A stretch of 57,542 nucleotides of DNA from an uncultured bacterium (GTDB lineage: Bacteria; Verrucomicrobiota; Lentisphaeria; Victivallales; UBA1829), in the NCBI GenBank assembly GCA_902780135.1, contig CACZEK010000017.1, positions 1 through 57,542 on the forward strand, written 5' to 3'. Made by a program: the position numbers and the translations under genes. Every line of letters begins with the position of its first letter. The first letter of the stretch is position 1. Below are positions 42,532 through 50,824 of this stretch, one piece after another. Below the pieces are notes generated by a model. It was given only the letters and a program-made list of their open reading frames with translations, had not been told where the DNA came from and ran no database searches.

Positions 42532-43554
42532 ATGAGACAGGAAGAACTTCAGGAACTGCAAAGCAAAATCTCGGACGCGTCCGCGTTCATCCGCCCGCTC
42601 CGCACCGAAATCGGCCGCATCGTGGCGGGCCAGGAACAGCTGGTGGACCGCGTGCTGCTGGCTCTGATCGCCAACGGACACCTGCTGCTGGAAGGCGTGC
42701 CCGGTCTCGCGAAAACGCTGCTGGTGAAGACCGTGGCGCAGGCGATGGACGGCGCATTCTCCCGCATCCAGTTCACGCCGGACCTGCTGCCCTCGGACGT
42801 GGTCGGCACCACGATCTACAACCAGAACGACCACACGTTCTCGGTCAAGAAGGGCCCGGTCTTCGCGAACCTGGTGCTCGCCGACGAGATCAACCGCGCG
42901 CCGTCGAAAGTGCAGAGCGCGCTGCTGGAGTGCATGCAGGAACGCCAGGCGACCATCTCCGGGGAGACCATCCCCATGCCGTCGCCGTTCCTGGTCCTCG
43001 CCACGCAGAACCCGATCGAGCAGGAAGGCACCTATCCGCTGCCGGAAGCCCAGGTCGACCGTTTCATGTTCAAGCTGAAAGTGGACTACCCGACGCGCGA
43101 GGCGGAACGCTCCGTGATCGACCGCATGGCGCACCCGGAGACGAGCCTGCGCGCGATGGCGGTGGCGAAGCTCGCCGACATCGAAAACGCCCGCGAATGG
43201 GTCGACAAGGTCTACATGGACGAAAAGATCCTCGAATACATCCTCGACATCGTGATCGCGACGCGTCCGAAGCACCACGCCGAGCTTTCCAGCCGCCAGA
43301 ACGGCGTGAAGCTGGGCGACCTCGCCGAGCTGGTGCAGTTCGGCGCATCGCCGCGCGCAGGCATCGCGCTCGCCCTCGCGGCAAAGGGAGCGGCGTTCCT
43401 GGAGGGCCGCGCCTACGTGATCCCGCAGGACGTGAAGGCGCTCGCGCCCGACGTGCTGCGCCACCGCCTGATCCTCAGCTACGAGGCCGAAGCGGAAGGC
43501 ATGGACGCCGACAACATCATCGAACGCATTCTGAACGAACTCCGCACGCCGTAG
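42532..43554 (+). CDS. MoxR-family AAA+ ATPase
   Basis: The 340-residue protein has Walker A GVPGLAKT (55-62), Walker B LVLADEINRAPSK, and the family block QNPIEQEGTYPLPEAQVDRF. MoxR ATPases assist folding or metal insertion of partners, usually the VWA proteins encoded beside them, as here with the gene at 45526. It starts an operon of four genes in the Bat (aerotolerance) arrangement, with GAGGAG ahead of the start codon. Confidence 0.93.
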   Translation: MRQEELQELQSKISDASAFIRPLRTEIGRIVAGQEQLVDRVLLALIANGHLLLEGVPGLAKTLLVKTVAQAMDGAFSRIQFTPDLLPSDVVGTTIYNQNDHTFSVKKGPVFANLVLADEINRAPSKVQSALLECMQERQATISGETIPMPSPFLVLATQNPIEQEGTYPLPEAQVDRFMFKLKVDYPTREAERSVIDRMAHPETSLRAMAVAKLADIENAREWVDKVYMDEKILEYILDIVIATRPKHHAELSSRQNGVKLGDLAELVQFGASPRAGIALALAAKGAAFLEGRAYVIPQDVKALAPDVLRHRLILSYEAEAEGMDADNIIERILNELRTP

Positions 43555-43618
43555 TCCGCGCCCGTCCCCTGTACGTTTTCCCGCCGCAGATTCACAGCAA
43601 TTCAGCGAGGCACACCCC

Positions 43619-44503
43619 ATGTTGACCAGAGACCTGCTCGCCAGGATCCGGAAAATCGAAATCAAAACGCGCAAAGTCGTCGAGGAGATGACCGGCGGCG
43701 CGTACCGCAGCGTGTACCGCGGACGCGGCATCGAGTTCAGCGAAGTCCGCACGTACACCGAGGGCGACGACGTCCGCGACATCGACTGGAACGTGACCGC
43801 GCGCACGGGCGTCGCGCACATCAAGAAATACGTCGAGGAACGCGAGCTGACCGTGATCATCGCGGTCGACATCTCGTTCTCCACGCTCTTCGGGTCCGCC
43901 GAGGACGACAAGCGCGACAAGATGGCGGAGACCGCCGCGCTCCTCGCGTTCAGCGCCATCCGCAACAACGACAAGGTCGGGCTGCTGCTCTTCTCCGACC
44001 GCGTGGAATCCTACATCCCGCCGCGTTCCGGGCGCGCCCACGTGATGCGCGTGATCCGCGACCTGGTGGCGACGCATCCGCGCGGACGCGGCACGAACAT
44101 CGCCGCCGCGCTGGAATCGCTCAGCCGCACGCTGAAGAAGAAGACCGTGATCTTCCTCATCAGCGACTTCATGGACGAAGGCGATTTCTGGAAGCCGCTG
44201 CGGATCCTGAACCGCAGGCACGACCTGGCGGCGATCCGCGTGGTGGACTCGCTGGAGACCGCCCTGCCGTCCGCCGCCGCGCTCGAACTTGAGGACGCCG
44301 AGACCGGCGCGACCTTCGCGTTTCCCGGCAGCAGGCTTGCCGCCGCGCGCTACGCCGCCGCGCAGGAGCTTTTCGACCGCCAGCTGGAGGAGAACTGCCG
44401 GCAGGCGAAAGTGGACCTGATCGAACTGCCGTGCACGGGCGACATCGTGAAGCCGCTGATGGGATTCTTCCAGAAGCGCGGCAAACGCAAATCCAAAGGC
44501 TGA
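43619..44503 (+). CDS. DUF58-domain protein
   Basis: The 294-residue protein has the DUF58 signature GRGIEFSEVRTYTEGDDVRDIDWN, followed by a VWA-like domain in the C-terminal two thirds. There the stretch VIIAVDISFSTLF has DxSxS placed as a metal site. It is the usual second gene of MoxR operons. The molecular role is not established in the family. Confidence 0.92.
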   Translation: MLTRDLLARIRKIEIKTRKVVEEMTGGAYRSVYRGRGIEFSEVRTYTEGDDVRDIDWNVTARTGVAHIKKYVEERELTVIIAVDISFSTLFGSAEDDKRDKMAETAALLAFSAIRNNDKVGLLLFSDRVESYIPPRSGRAHVMRVIRDLVATHPRGRGTNIAAALESLSRTLKKKTVIFLISDFMDEGDFWKPLRILNRRHDLAAIRVVDSLETALPSAAALELEDAETGATFAFPGSRLAAARYAAAQELFDRQLEENCRQAKVDLIELPCTGDIVKPLMGFFQKRGKRKSKG

Positions 44504-44512
44504 TACCCTGTT

Positions 44513-45529
44513 ATGAAGTCGAAACTGATAGAAAAGACCTGGTTCCGCGCGCTCCCGTTCATCCTCGGCGGCGTCCTGCTGGCCCTGGTCGCCGCGGGCG
44601 CGGCGGTCGCAGTGCGCTGGCACATGTCCGCGAAGGAGGCCGCCGACCCGGTCCTGCTCGGCGAACCCGTCTACGAGTTCGCGGGCAAGGAGCCGGCGAT
44701 CGGGGCGCGCTTCAACGCGGTCCTGACCTACCGCCTGCCGTGGTCCGACTCGTTCAAGCTCGCCGCCGCCGAACCGGGCAAAAACCTCCAGCTGACCTCC
44801 GATCCGGCGTTCCGCCGCTCGCGCATCCGCTGGGGATACTCCGACTGGACGCTCGTCGTGCCGCTTCAGGCGTACCGCGGCGGGGAGTCCGGCGGCGGGT
44901 CCGTCCTGGCGGAGTTTTTCGCGGGAAAAAGCATCGAAACGCCCCTGCCCGAGCTGAAGGTCGCCGACCTGGTCCTGCCGCTGGAGGACAACGGCACGGA
45001 ACTTTCGCTGGCGCCGCGCATCGATTCGCACGACAAAAGAATGTCCTGGCTGACTGCGGCGATCATCGCCGCCGCCGTCATCCTCGTTTCGCTCGCCGTC
45101 TGGGCGCTTCTGGCGCACAAAAAGCGCGAAGCCGCCAAACACATCAAGACCGCCTGGGAACACGCCCTGGACGCCATCCGCGCGCTCCGCGAACAGGTCC
45201 GCGGCGGCGCGTCCTCCCCGGAATCCGCCATCGCCGGGCTCACCGACGTCGTCCGGCATTATCTTGAGGCGCGGTTCCGTCTGCGCGCCGAACGCCAGAC
45301 CACGGCGGAATTCCTGGCGGACCTGGAGCGCAGCGACCGCCTGCTGGAGGACAAGGACCGCAAGTTCCTGCGTTCGTTCCTGGCGTCCGCCGACATGGTG
45401 AAGTTCGCGCGCATGCCCGCCGATCCGCACCTCTTCGAACAGGCGTCCGAAAAGGCGGAGGAACTCGTCTCCGGCACGATCCCGCGCGAGGACGGGCTGT
45501 CCGCCGGTCCGGAAGGAGGCCGCAAATGA
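44513..45529 (+). CDS. Membrane protein of the MoxR/BatA operon
   Basis: The 338-residue protein has an N-terminal membrane segment (about 14-36), an extracytoplasmic beta-rich region (about 45-175), and a second membrane segment (about 178-202, TAAIIAAAVILVSLAVWALL). A cytoplasmic helical tail with DVVRHYLEARFRLRAERQTTAEFLADLE completes it. Topology and position match the DUF4381/BatD-like partners of these operons. The assignment rests mainly on context. It overlaps the next gene by four bases. Confidence 0.7.
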   Translation: MKSKLIEKTWFRALPFILGGVLLALVAAGAAVAVRWHMSAKEAADPVLLGEPVYEFAGKEPAIGARFNAVLTYRLPWSDSFKLAAAEPGKNLQLTSDPAFRRSRIRWGYSDWTLVVPLQAYRGGESGGGSVLAEFFAGKSIETPLPELKVADLVLPLEDNGTELSLAPRIDSHDKRMSWLTAAIIAAAVILVSLAVWALLAHKKREAAKHIKTAWEHALDAIRALREQVRGGASSPESAIAGLTDVVRHYLEARFRLRAERQTTAEFLADLERSDRLLEDKDRKFLRSFLASADMVKFARMPADPHLFEQASEKAEELVSGTIPREDGLSAGPEGGRK

Positions 45530-46563
45530 AACTGGAATACCCCTGGCTGCTTCTGCTGTTCATCCCGTACGCCGCGGTCCTGTACCTCGGCTGGACCCTG
45601 CGCGCGCCGTCCATCCGCGTCCCCGGCCTGGCGCCCTTCCGGCGCGCCGCGGGCAAAAAAGGCCGCCGCGTGAACTGGCGCAAGCTGATCCCGTTCGCGC
45701 TCTTCGCGCTCGGCGGGGCGGCGATGATCGTCGCGCTGGCGCAGCCCCGCGAGGGGATCGAGGAGATCCGCTCGAAGGCGGACGGCATCGACATCATGAT
45801 CGCGATCGACCTGTCGCCGAGCATGAACGCCATCGACGCGCCCGCGCACGTTACCGACACCCAGCTGATGGGAATGCTCCAGCGCGGCACGCTCAAAAAC
45901 CGCGTCGACACCGCGAAGGAGGAGATCGCCCGCTTCATCGAGGAACGCCCGAACGACCGCATCGGCCTCATCGCGTTCGCCAGCCTGCCCTACGTGATGT
46001 GCCCGCCCACGCTCGACCACGCCTTCCTGCTCGCCAACCTGGAACGTCTCTCCGTCGGGCAGATCGGCGACGGGACCGGCATCGCCTCGCCGGTCGCCAG
46101 CGCGGTGAAACGCCTGAAGGACTCCGACGCGAAGAGCCGCATCCTCGTGCTCTTCACCGACGGCTCGAACACGGTCAACGGGCAGATCTCGCCGCGCGAC
46201 GCCGGAAAGCTCGCCGACACGTTCGACATCACCGTCTACACCGTCGGCATCGGCTCCCGCTACGCACGGATCCCCGTCCAGAGCCTCCTCGGCGGCGTCA
46301 TCCTCCAGACCTACCCGGACGAATTCGACGAGCCGCTGCTCCGCGACCTCGCGGACATGACCGGGGGGCGTTACTACCGCGCCGCCGACGCCAAGGGGAT
46401 GGCGCAGGCGATGAACGAGATCAACAAGCTGGAAAAGACGAGCGTAGAACAGCCCGTCATCGTGAACTGGCGCGAACTCTACCCGTATTTCTGCTGGTTC
46501 GGGCTCGGCGCCATCCTCCTCGCTTTCTGCCTCCGCCAGACCGTCTGCCTCCGCCTGCCGTAA
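45526..46563 (+). CDS. BatA-like VWA-domain membrane protein
   Basis: The 345-residue protein has two N-terminal membrane segments, a VWA domain (about 85-290) with an intact MIDAS motif DLSPS (D95, S97, S99) and FTDGSNTV, and a C-terminal membrane segment. This is the BatA/BatB layout. In Bacteroides the Bat proteins affect oxygen tolerance; here the exact role is open. Only one VWA gene and no separate BatB or BatC is present. Confidence 0.88.
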   Translation: MKLEYPWLLLLFIPYAAVLYLGWTLRAPSIRVPGLAPFRRAAGKKGRRVNWRKLIPFALFALGGAAMIVALAQPREGIEEIRSKADGIDIMIAIDLSPSMNAIDAPAHVTDTQLMGMLQRGTLKNRVDTAKEEIARFIEERPNDRIGLIAFASLPYVMCPPTLDHAFLLANLERLSVGQIGDGTGIASPVASAVKRLKDSDAKSRILVLFTDGSNTVNGQISPRDAGKLADTFDITVYTVGIGSRYARIPVQSLLGGVILQTYPDEFDEPLLRDLADMTGGRYYRAADAKGMAQAMNEINKLEKTSVEQPVIVNWRELYPYFCWFGLGAILLAFCLRQTVCLRLP

Positions 46564-46593
46564 CCGCACAGCGCGAATCATCCGCACGAACCG

Positions 46594-46626
46594 CTCCGGA
46601 GCCGTCTTCGGCCCCGGAGTTTTTTT
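46594..46626 (+). terminator. Rho-independent terminator after the Bat-like operon
   Basis: CTCCGG-A-GCCG-TCTT-CGGC-C-CCGGAG (46594-46619) is a bulged 10-bp stem followed by seven T. Confidence 0.88.
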
Positions 46627-46648
46627 AAAAAACCAATCCCGGCGGCAT

Positions 46649-46711
46649 GTGTCCGGGCGCAGCCGGACACCGTATCAGCGGAGGACCTGTCCTCCCGGAG
46701 CTATAGCTCCG
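46649..46711. repeat. Double-hairpin intergenic repeat, copy C
   Basis: The stem GTGTCCG/CGGACAC (46649-46670) closes the loop GGCGCAGC. After the spacer CGTATCAGC comes GGAGGAC-CT-GTCCTCC (46680-46695), then an added hairpin CGGAGC-TATA-GCTCCG (46696-46711). It lies after the terminator and before the topA promoter. Nothing else is apparent in the 46564-46874 gap. Confidence 0.72.
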
Positions 46712-46757
46712 CGCCTTTTCCATATAATAAAAGCGAATGTTCTTTTACTTTTTGCGC

Positions 46758-46786
46758 TTGACATTCGCGGGGAGTGTCGCTATATT
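46758..46786 (+). promoter_or_regulatory. Predicted topA promoter
   Basis: A consensus TTGACA (46758-46763), preceded by TTTGCGC, and TATATT (46781-46786) with 17-bp spacing lie about 90 bp before topA. Confidence 0.7.
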
Positions 46787-46874
46787 AATAGAATAAGCGA
46801 AAACAACCCTGCCGGGACCGGAGCGGAATAAGGAAAAACCGCGCGGTTTTCCGGCATTCCCCGGAGTATACAGC

Positions 46875-49424
46875 ATGAGCAAACAACTGGTCATCGTGGA
46901 ATCCCCCGCGAAAGCGCGCACGATCGGACGCATCCTGCCGCCCGAATACATCATCAAAGCCTCCATGGGTCACATCCGCGACCTGCCCGAGAACTCGTTC
47001 GGCGTGGACATCGAGCACGATTTCGCGCCGCAGTACGAGGAGAGCAAGGCGCGCGGCCACAACCTCGGCGAACTCAAGACCGCCGCGAAGAACGCGGTCG
47101 ACATCTATCTGGCGTCGGACCCTGACCGCGAAGGGGAAGCCATCGCGTGGCATCTGCAGGAAGTCCTCCGCAAGATCAACAAGAAAGCGCACTTCCACCG
47201 CGTCTCCTTCCACGAGATCACCCGCAGCGCCATCAACCGCGCGTTCCAGGCGCCCGGCGAGATCGACATGAACCGCGTGGACGCCCAGCAGGCGCGCCGC
47301 GTGCTCGACCGCATCGTGGGCTACCAGATCAGCCCGCTGCTGTGGTCGCGCATCGAACGCGGCATCAGCGCGGGCCGCGTGCAGTCCGTGGCGCTCCGCC
47401 TGGTCTGCGAGCGCGAACGCGAGATCATGGCGTTCATCCCGAAGGAATACTGGATCTTCGAGGCGCTGTTCCATCCGCAGACGCTCCCCGGACGCTCCTT
47501 CCGCGCGAAGCTGGCGAAGGTCGACGGCAGAAACGCCGACGTGCCGAACCAGGAACAGGCGGAAGCCCTGCGCAAGCTGATCGGCGGCGCCTCCGCATGG
47601 CGCATCGCCGACCTGGAGACCTCGCCCCGCCGCAAATTCGCGCCGCCGCCGTTCATCACCAGCACGCTCCAGCAGGCCGCCAGCTCCGCCATGGGGTTCA
47701 CCGCGAACCAGACCATGCAGACCGCGCAGCAGCTCTATGAAGGCATCACGCTCGACAACGGCCCCGTGGGCCTCATCACCTACATGAGAACCGACGCGGT
47801 GAACATCGCGGCCGAGGCGCAGGCGGCATGCCGCGACTACATCGCCGCGGCGTTCGGCGCCGACTACGTCCCGCCGAAGCCCAATTTCTACAAGACGAAG
47901 GCGAACGCCCAGGCGGCGCACGAGGCGATCCGCCCCACCGACGTGAACCTGACCCCGGACAAGCTCCGTCCGTTCCTGAACCCGGCGCAGCTGAAGCTCT
48001 ACACGCTGATCTGGCGGCGCTTCGTGGCGTGCCAGATGAACCCGGCGCTGCTCGAAACGACCACCGTCACCATCGAAAACGCCGCGCCCGCGCCGCACGT
48101 CTTCACGTTCCGCTCCTCCGCGACCGTAACCAAATTCCCCGGCTTCCTCGCCGTCTACAACGTCAAGGACGAAACGCACACGCCCGAAGACGACCAGGAC
48201 GAATCCGCTCCCGATCCCGAACTCCTCGGCCTGCTCCGCGCCGGCACGGGATGCGAGCTCGCCGGATGCAAGCCGGAACAGAAATTCACCGAGCCCGCGC
48301 CGCGCTACTCCGAAGCCACGCTCATCAAGGAGCTGGAATCCAACGGCATCGGCCGGCCGTCCACGTACGCCACGATCGTGAACACCATCCAGGTCCGCAA
48401 GTACGTGAACCGCGAGAAAGGCAAGCTCATCCCGACCGAGCTCGGATTCCGCGTGAACGACTACCTCGTGAAGTCCCTCCCCGAACTCTTCCAGGTCGGG
48501 TTCACCGCCGACATGGAAAAGAAGCTCGACAACGTCGAGGACGGCGAGGTCGAATGGACCGCCATGCTCCGCGATTTCTACGGCGTCTTCTCCGAATGGC
48601 TCAAGGATGCGAAGTTCGCCGACGCCCCGGACGACGGCAAGGCCGCCGCCCTCATCGGCATCCTCGCCGGGTTCCAGGGCTGGGAAAAGCCCGTCGCGCA
48701 GCCCGGCATGAAGCGCCCCTTCAACGAAAAGACCTTCTTCAACTCCGTCGTCGCCAAGAAACAGTCCGGCGTCCCGGTCACGGTCAAGCAGTGGAACGCC
48801 CTCCTCTCCATCGCGGCGAAATACCGCGACAGGCTCCCCGGCCTGGAGGAGGCCGCGCAGAAATACGGATTCACCGGCGAACTCAACGAGGCGCAGGAAA
48901 AACTGAACGCCCATCTGCAGGCGATCCGCGAACGCCAGGCCGAACAGGTCGAGGAACCGAAATTCGAGGCCGATCCGCGCCTGGAAGCCGTCTTCGCGGC
49001 GGCGGAAAAGGTCAAGTGGAACAAGGCGGAGCGCATCCGCGGCCGCGTGTACGACGACGCCGCGTTCGTGGAATCCCTCCGCAAGCAGTACAAGGCGGGC
49101 AAGACGCTCAGCGCCAAGCAGATCGCCGCGCTCCTCCGCGTCATCCGCAAATACCCCGGACAGTTCCCCGAAGGCGAACTCACCGTCGCGACGCCCGCGC
49201 CGGAGCAGAACCCCGCCGCCAAGGCGCAGATCGACGCCCTGCTGAACGCGTTCAAGTCGTTTGAAAGCTGGAACGAGCCCACGGTCCGCCGCGGACGCAC
49301 GTTCAGCGACCGCGACTTCATCGCCTCGCTCGCCAAACAGCACGCCGCGGGCAAGGTCCTCAGCGAAAAGCAGGTCGCCGCGCTCGAACGCATGGCCGCC
49401 AAGTACAACCTGAAACCGGTATGA
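46875..49424 (+). CDS. topA: DNA topoisomerase I with a triple-repeat C-terminal tail
   Basis: The 849-residue protein has a TOPRIM domain (VIVESPAKARTIGRIL; E9, and DPDREGE at 82-88 with the D-x-D-x-E metal site). The type IA catalytic core has the active tyrosine Y303 in LITYMRTDA, and IGRPSTYATIV lies near residue 495. It relaxes negative supercoils. The core ends near residue 590. After it there are no CxxC zinc fingers but three copies of a ~65-residue module at about 593-658, 703-766 and 786-849. The copies are anchored by a Trp or Phe-Trp, an R-x-(F/Y)-x-(D/E)-(R/K/D)-x-F motif, and GK-x-LS-x-KQ-x-AAL. The gene overlaps the next by four bases. Confidence 0.95.
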   Translation: MSKQLVIVESPAKARTIGRILPPEYIIKASMGHIRDLPENSFGVDIEHDFAPQYEESKARGHNLGELKTAAKNAVDIYLASDPDREGEAIAWHLQEVLRKINKKAHFHRVSFHEITRSAINRAFQAPGEIDMNRVDAQQARRVLDRIVGYQISPLLWSRIERGISAGRVQSVALRLVCEREREIMAFIPKEYWIFEALFHPQTLPGRSFRAKLAKVDGRNADVPNQEQAEALRKLIGGASAWRIADLETSPRRKFAPPPFITSTLQQAASSAMGFTANQTMQTAQQLYEGITLDNGPVGLITYMRTDAVNIAAEAQAACRDYIAAAFGADYVPPKPNFYKTKANAQAAHEAIRPTDVNLTPDKLRPFLNPAQLKLYTLIWRRFVACQMNPALLETTTVTIENAAPAPHVFTFRSSATVTKFPGFLAVYNVKDETHTPEDDQDESAPDPELLGLLRAGTGCELAGCKPEQKFTEPAPRYSEATLIKELESNGIGRPSTYATIVNTIQVRKYVNREKGKLIPTELGFRVNDYLVKSLPELFQVGFTADMEKKLDNVEDGEVEWTAMLRDFYGVFSEWLKDAKFADAPDDGKAAALIGILAGFQGWEKPVAQPGMKRPFNEKTFFNSVVAKKQSGVPVTVKQWNALLSIAAKYRDRLPGLEEAAQKYGFTGELNEAQEKLNAHLQAIRERQAEQVEEPKFEADPRLEAVFAAAEKVKWNKAERIRGRVYDDAAFVESLRKQYKAGKTLSAKQIAALLRVIRKYPGQFPEGELTVATPAPEQNPAAKAQIDALLNAFKSFESWNEPTVRRGRTFSDRDFIASLAKQHAAGKVLSEKQVAALERMAAKYNLKPV

Positions 49425-50068
49425 GCCGCGCCAGCCGCAGCAGAAGGATCCTTCTCTTTTGGGCGGCGGCCGCTCTGATCGCCGCGCTGGAGGCCGTTGC
49501 GGCTGCGGATTTTCTGGTCGGCGGGACTTCTTCGCGGATCTGTTCCTCCGTGAACGACGTCCCGGCCCGCGAGGTCGGGATGGTCCTCGGCGCCCCGGAG
49601 TATTCCGACGGACGCCCCAGCCCCGTGCTCGCGGGACGGATTCAGGCGGCGGCGGAACTCTATCACGCGGGCAAGGTGAAGACGCTGGTCGTGTCCGGCG
49701 CGAGCCGCCCCGAGGATTTCTACGACGAGATTGCCGCCATGACGCGGGACCTGATCGGGCTGGGCGTCCCGGAAGACGCCATTATCGGCGACGGCAAGGG
49801 ACTCCGTACGCTTGACTCTATCCTTCGCATGAGGGATGTTTTCGGATACGACGACTTCATCACGGTCTCCCAGCGGGACCACCTCGAACGCGCGCTCTAT
49901 CTGGCGGACCATCACGGCATCTCGACCATCGGATTCGAGGCGGAGATCCTGCCGGGACTGCATCCGGACGAGGCGCTTTTCTCCGCGGTCCGCGCGCAAC
50001 TGTCCAACGTGAAGGCGGTCCTGGACATCGCGGTCGGCCGCCGCGCGAAATACCCGGCCGAACGCTGA
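49421..50068 (+). CDS. SanA/YdcF-like DUF218 membrane-anchored protein
   Basis: The 215-residue protein has one N-terminal membrane segment (about 9-30) and a DUF218 domain with VGMVLGAPEYSDGRPSPVLAGRI (landmark), TLVVSGAS, and a QRDHLERALYLA region near residue 153. SanA and ElyC affect the cell-envelope barrier in enterobacteria, with an unsettled biochemical role. It is translated with topA (ATGA overlap) and lies 30 bases ahead of ispD. Confidence 0.85.
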   Translation: MSRASRSRRILLFWAAAALIAALEAVAAADFLVGGTSSRICSSVNDVPAREVGMVLGAPEYSDGRPSPVLAGRIQAAAELYHAGKVKTLVVSGASRPEDFYDEIAAMTRDLIGLGVPEDAIIGDGKGLRTLDSILRMRDVFGYDDFITVSQRDHLERALYLADHHGISTIGFEAEILPGLHPDEALFSAVRAQLSNVKAVLDIAVGRRAKYPAER

Positions 50069-50098
50069 ACCTCATCTGAACTCAAGGAGCGGAAAACG

Positions 50099-50824
50099 AT
50101 GAACCCTGTTTCAGACACCGTGTTTGTGATGGCGGCGGGCGGAGCGTCCACCCGGTTCGGCGGCGGCTCCAAGCTCTTCGCGGAGCTCGACGGCATCCCG
50201 GTCTTTCTGCACGCCGTCCGCACGGCCGCGTCCGTGCTCGCGCCCGGTTCGATCATCCTGTCCGTCCCGGCGAACGCCGAAACGGATTTCCGAGAAGCCG
50301 CGAAAACGCATCTCCCCGGCGTACCTCTTCATTTCACGCACGGCGGGGCGACCCGCACGCTGTCCGTCCTGAACGCCCTCGAAGCCGCCGCGAAACTCGG
50401 CGAATCGCGGTTCCTGCTTGCCGCGGTCCACGACGCCGGTCGCCCGATGCTCACGCCGGAACTCCTGCTGGCATGTCTGGACGCCGCCCGGAAACACGGC
50501 GGCGCGATGGCGTGCCGCAAGGTCGCCGAGACCGTGAAGCGCATCACGGACGACGGATTCCTCGGCGAGACCGTCCCGCGCGACGGGCTCCGCACCGCCG
50601 AAACGCCGCAGGTGTTTCAGTTCGAACCTCTCCTGAACGCATACCGCCGCGCCGCCGCGTCCGGCGAAGTCTTCACCGACGACGCGCAGGTCATGGAACG
50701 GTTCGCCCCGGTCCGCGTGTTCCCGGTCGAACACGAATTCCCGAATCCGAAGATCACGTACCGTCCCGACCTGGAGCTCTGCCGCACGCTGCTGAAACTC
50801 CGCAGGGAAGGAGCCGGGTCGTGA
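50099..50824 (+). CDS. ispD: 2-C-methyl-D-erythritol 4-phosphate cytidylyltransferase
   Basis: The 241-residue protein has the nucleotide-binding start VFVMAAGGASTRFGGGSKLF (AAG...R.G..K), the substrate motif VHDAGRPMLT, RTAETPQVFQF and FTDDAQVME. The pattern is that of IspD, the third enzyme of the MEP isoprenoid route. The related TarI/IspD-like branch is possible but less likely without a tar context. The stop codon overlaps the GTG start of the next gene. Confidence 0.92.
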   Translation: MNPVSDTVFVMAAGGASTRFGGGSKLFAELDGIPVFLHAVRTAASVLAPGSIILSVPANAETDFREAAKTHLPGVPLHFTHGGATRTLSVLNALEAAAKLGESRFLLAAVHDAGRPMLTPELLLACLDAARKHGGAMACRKVAETVKRITDDGFLGETVPRDGLRTAETPQVFQFEPLLNAYRRAAASGEVFTDDAQVMERFAPVRVFPVEHEFPNPKITYRPDLELCRTLLKLRREGAGS

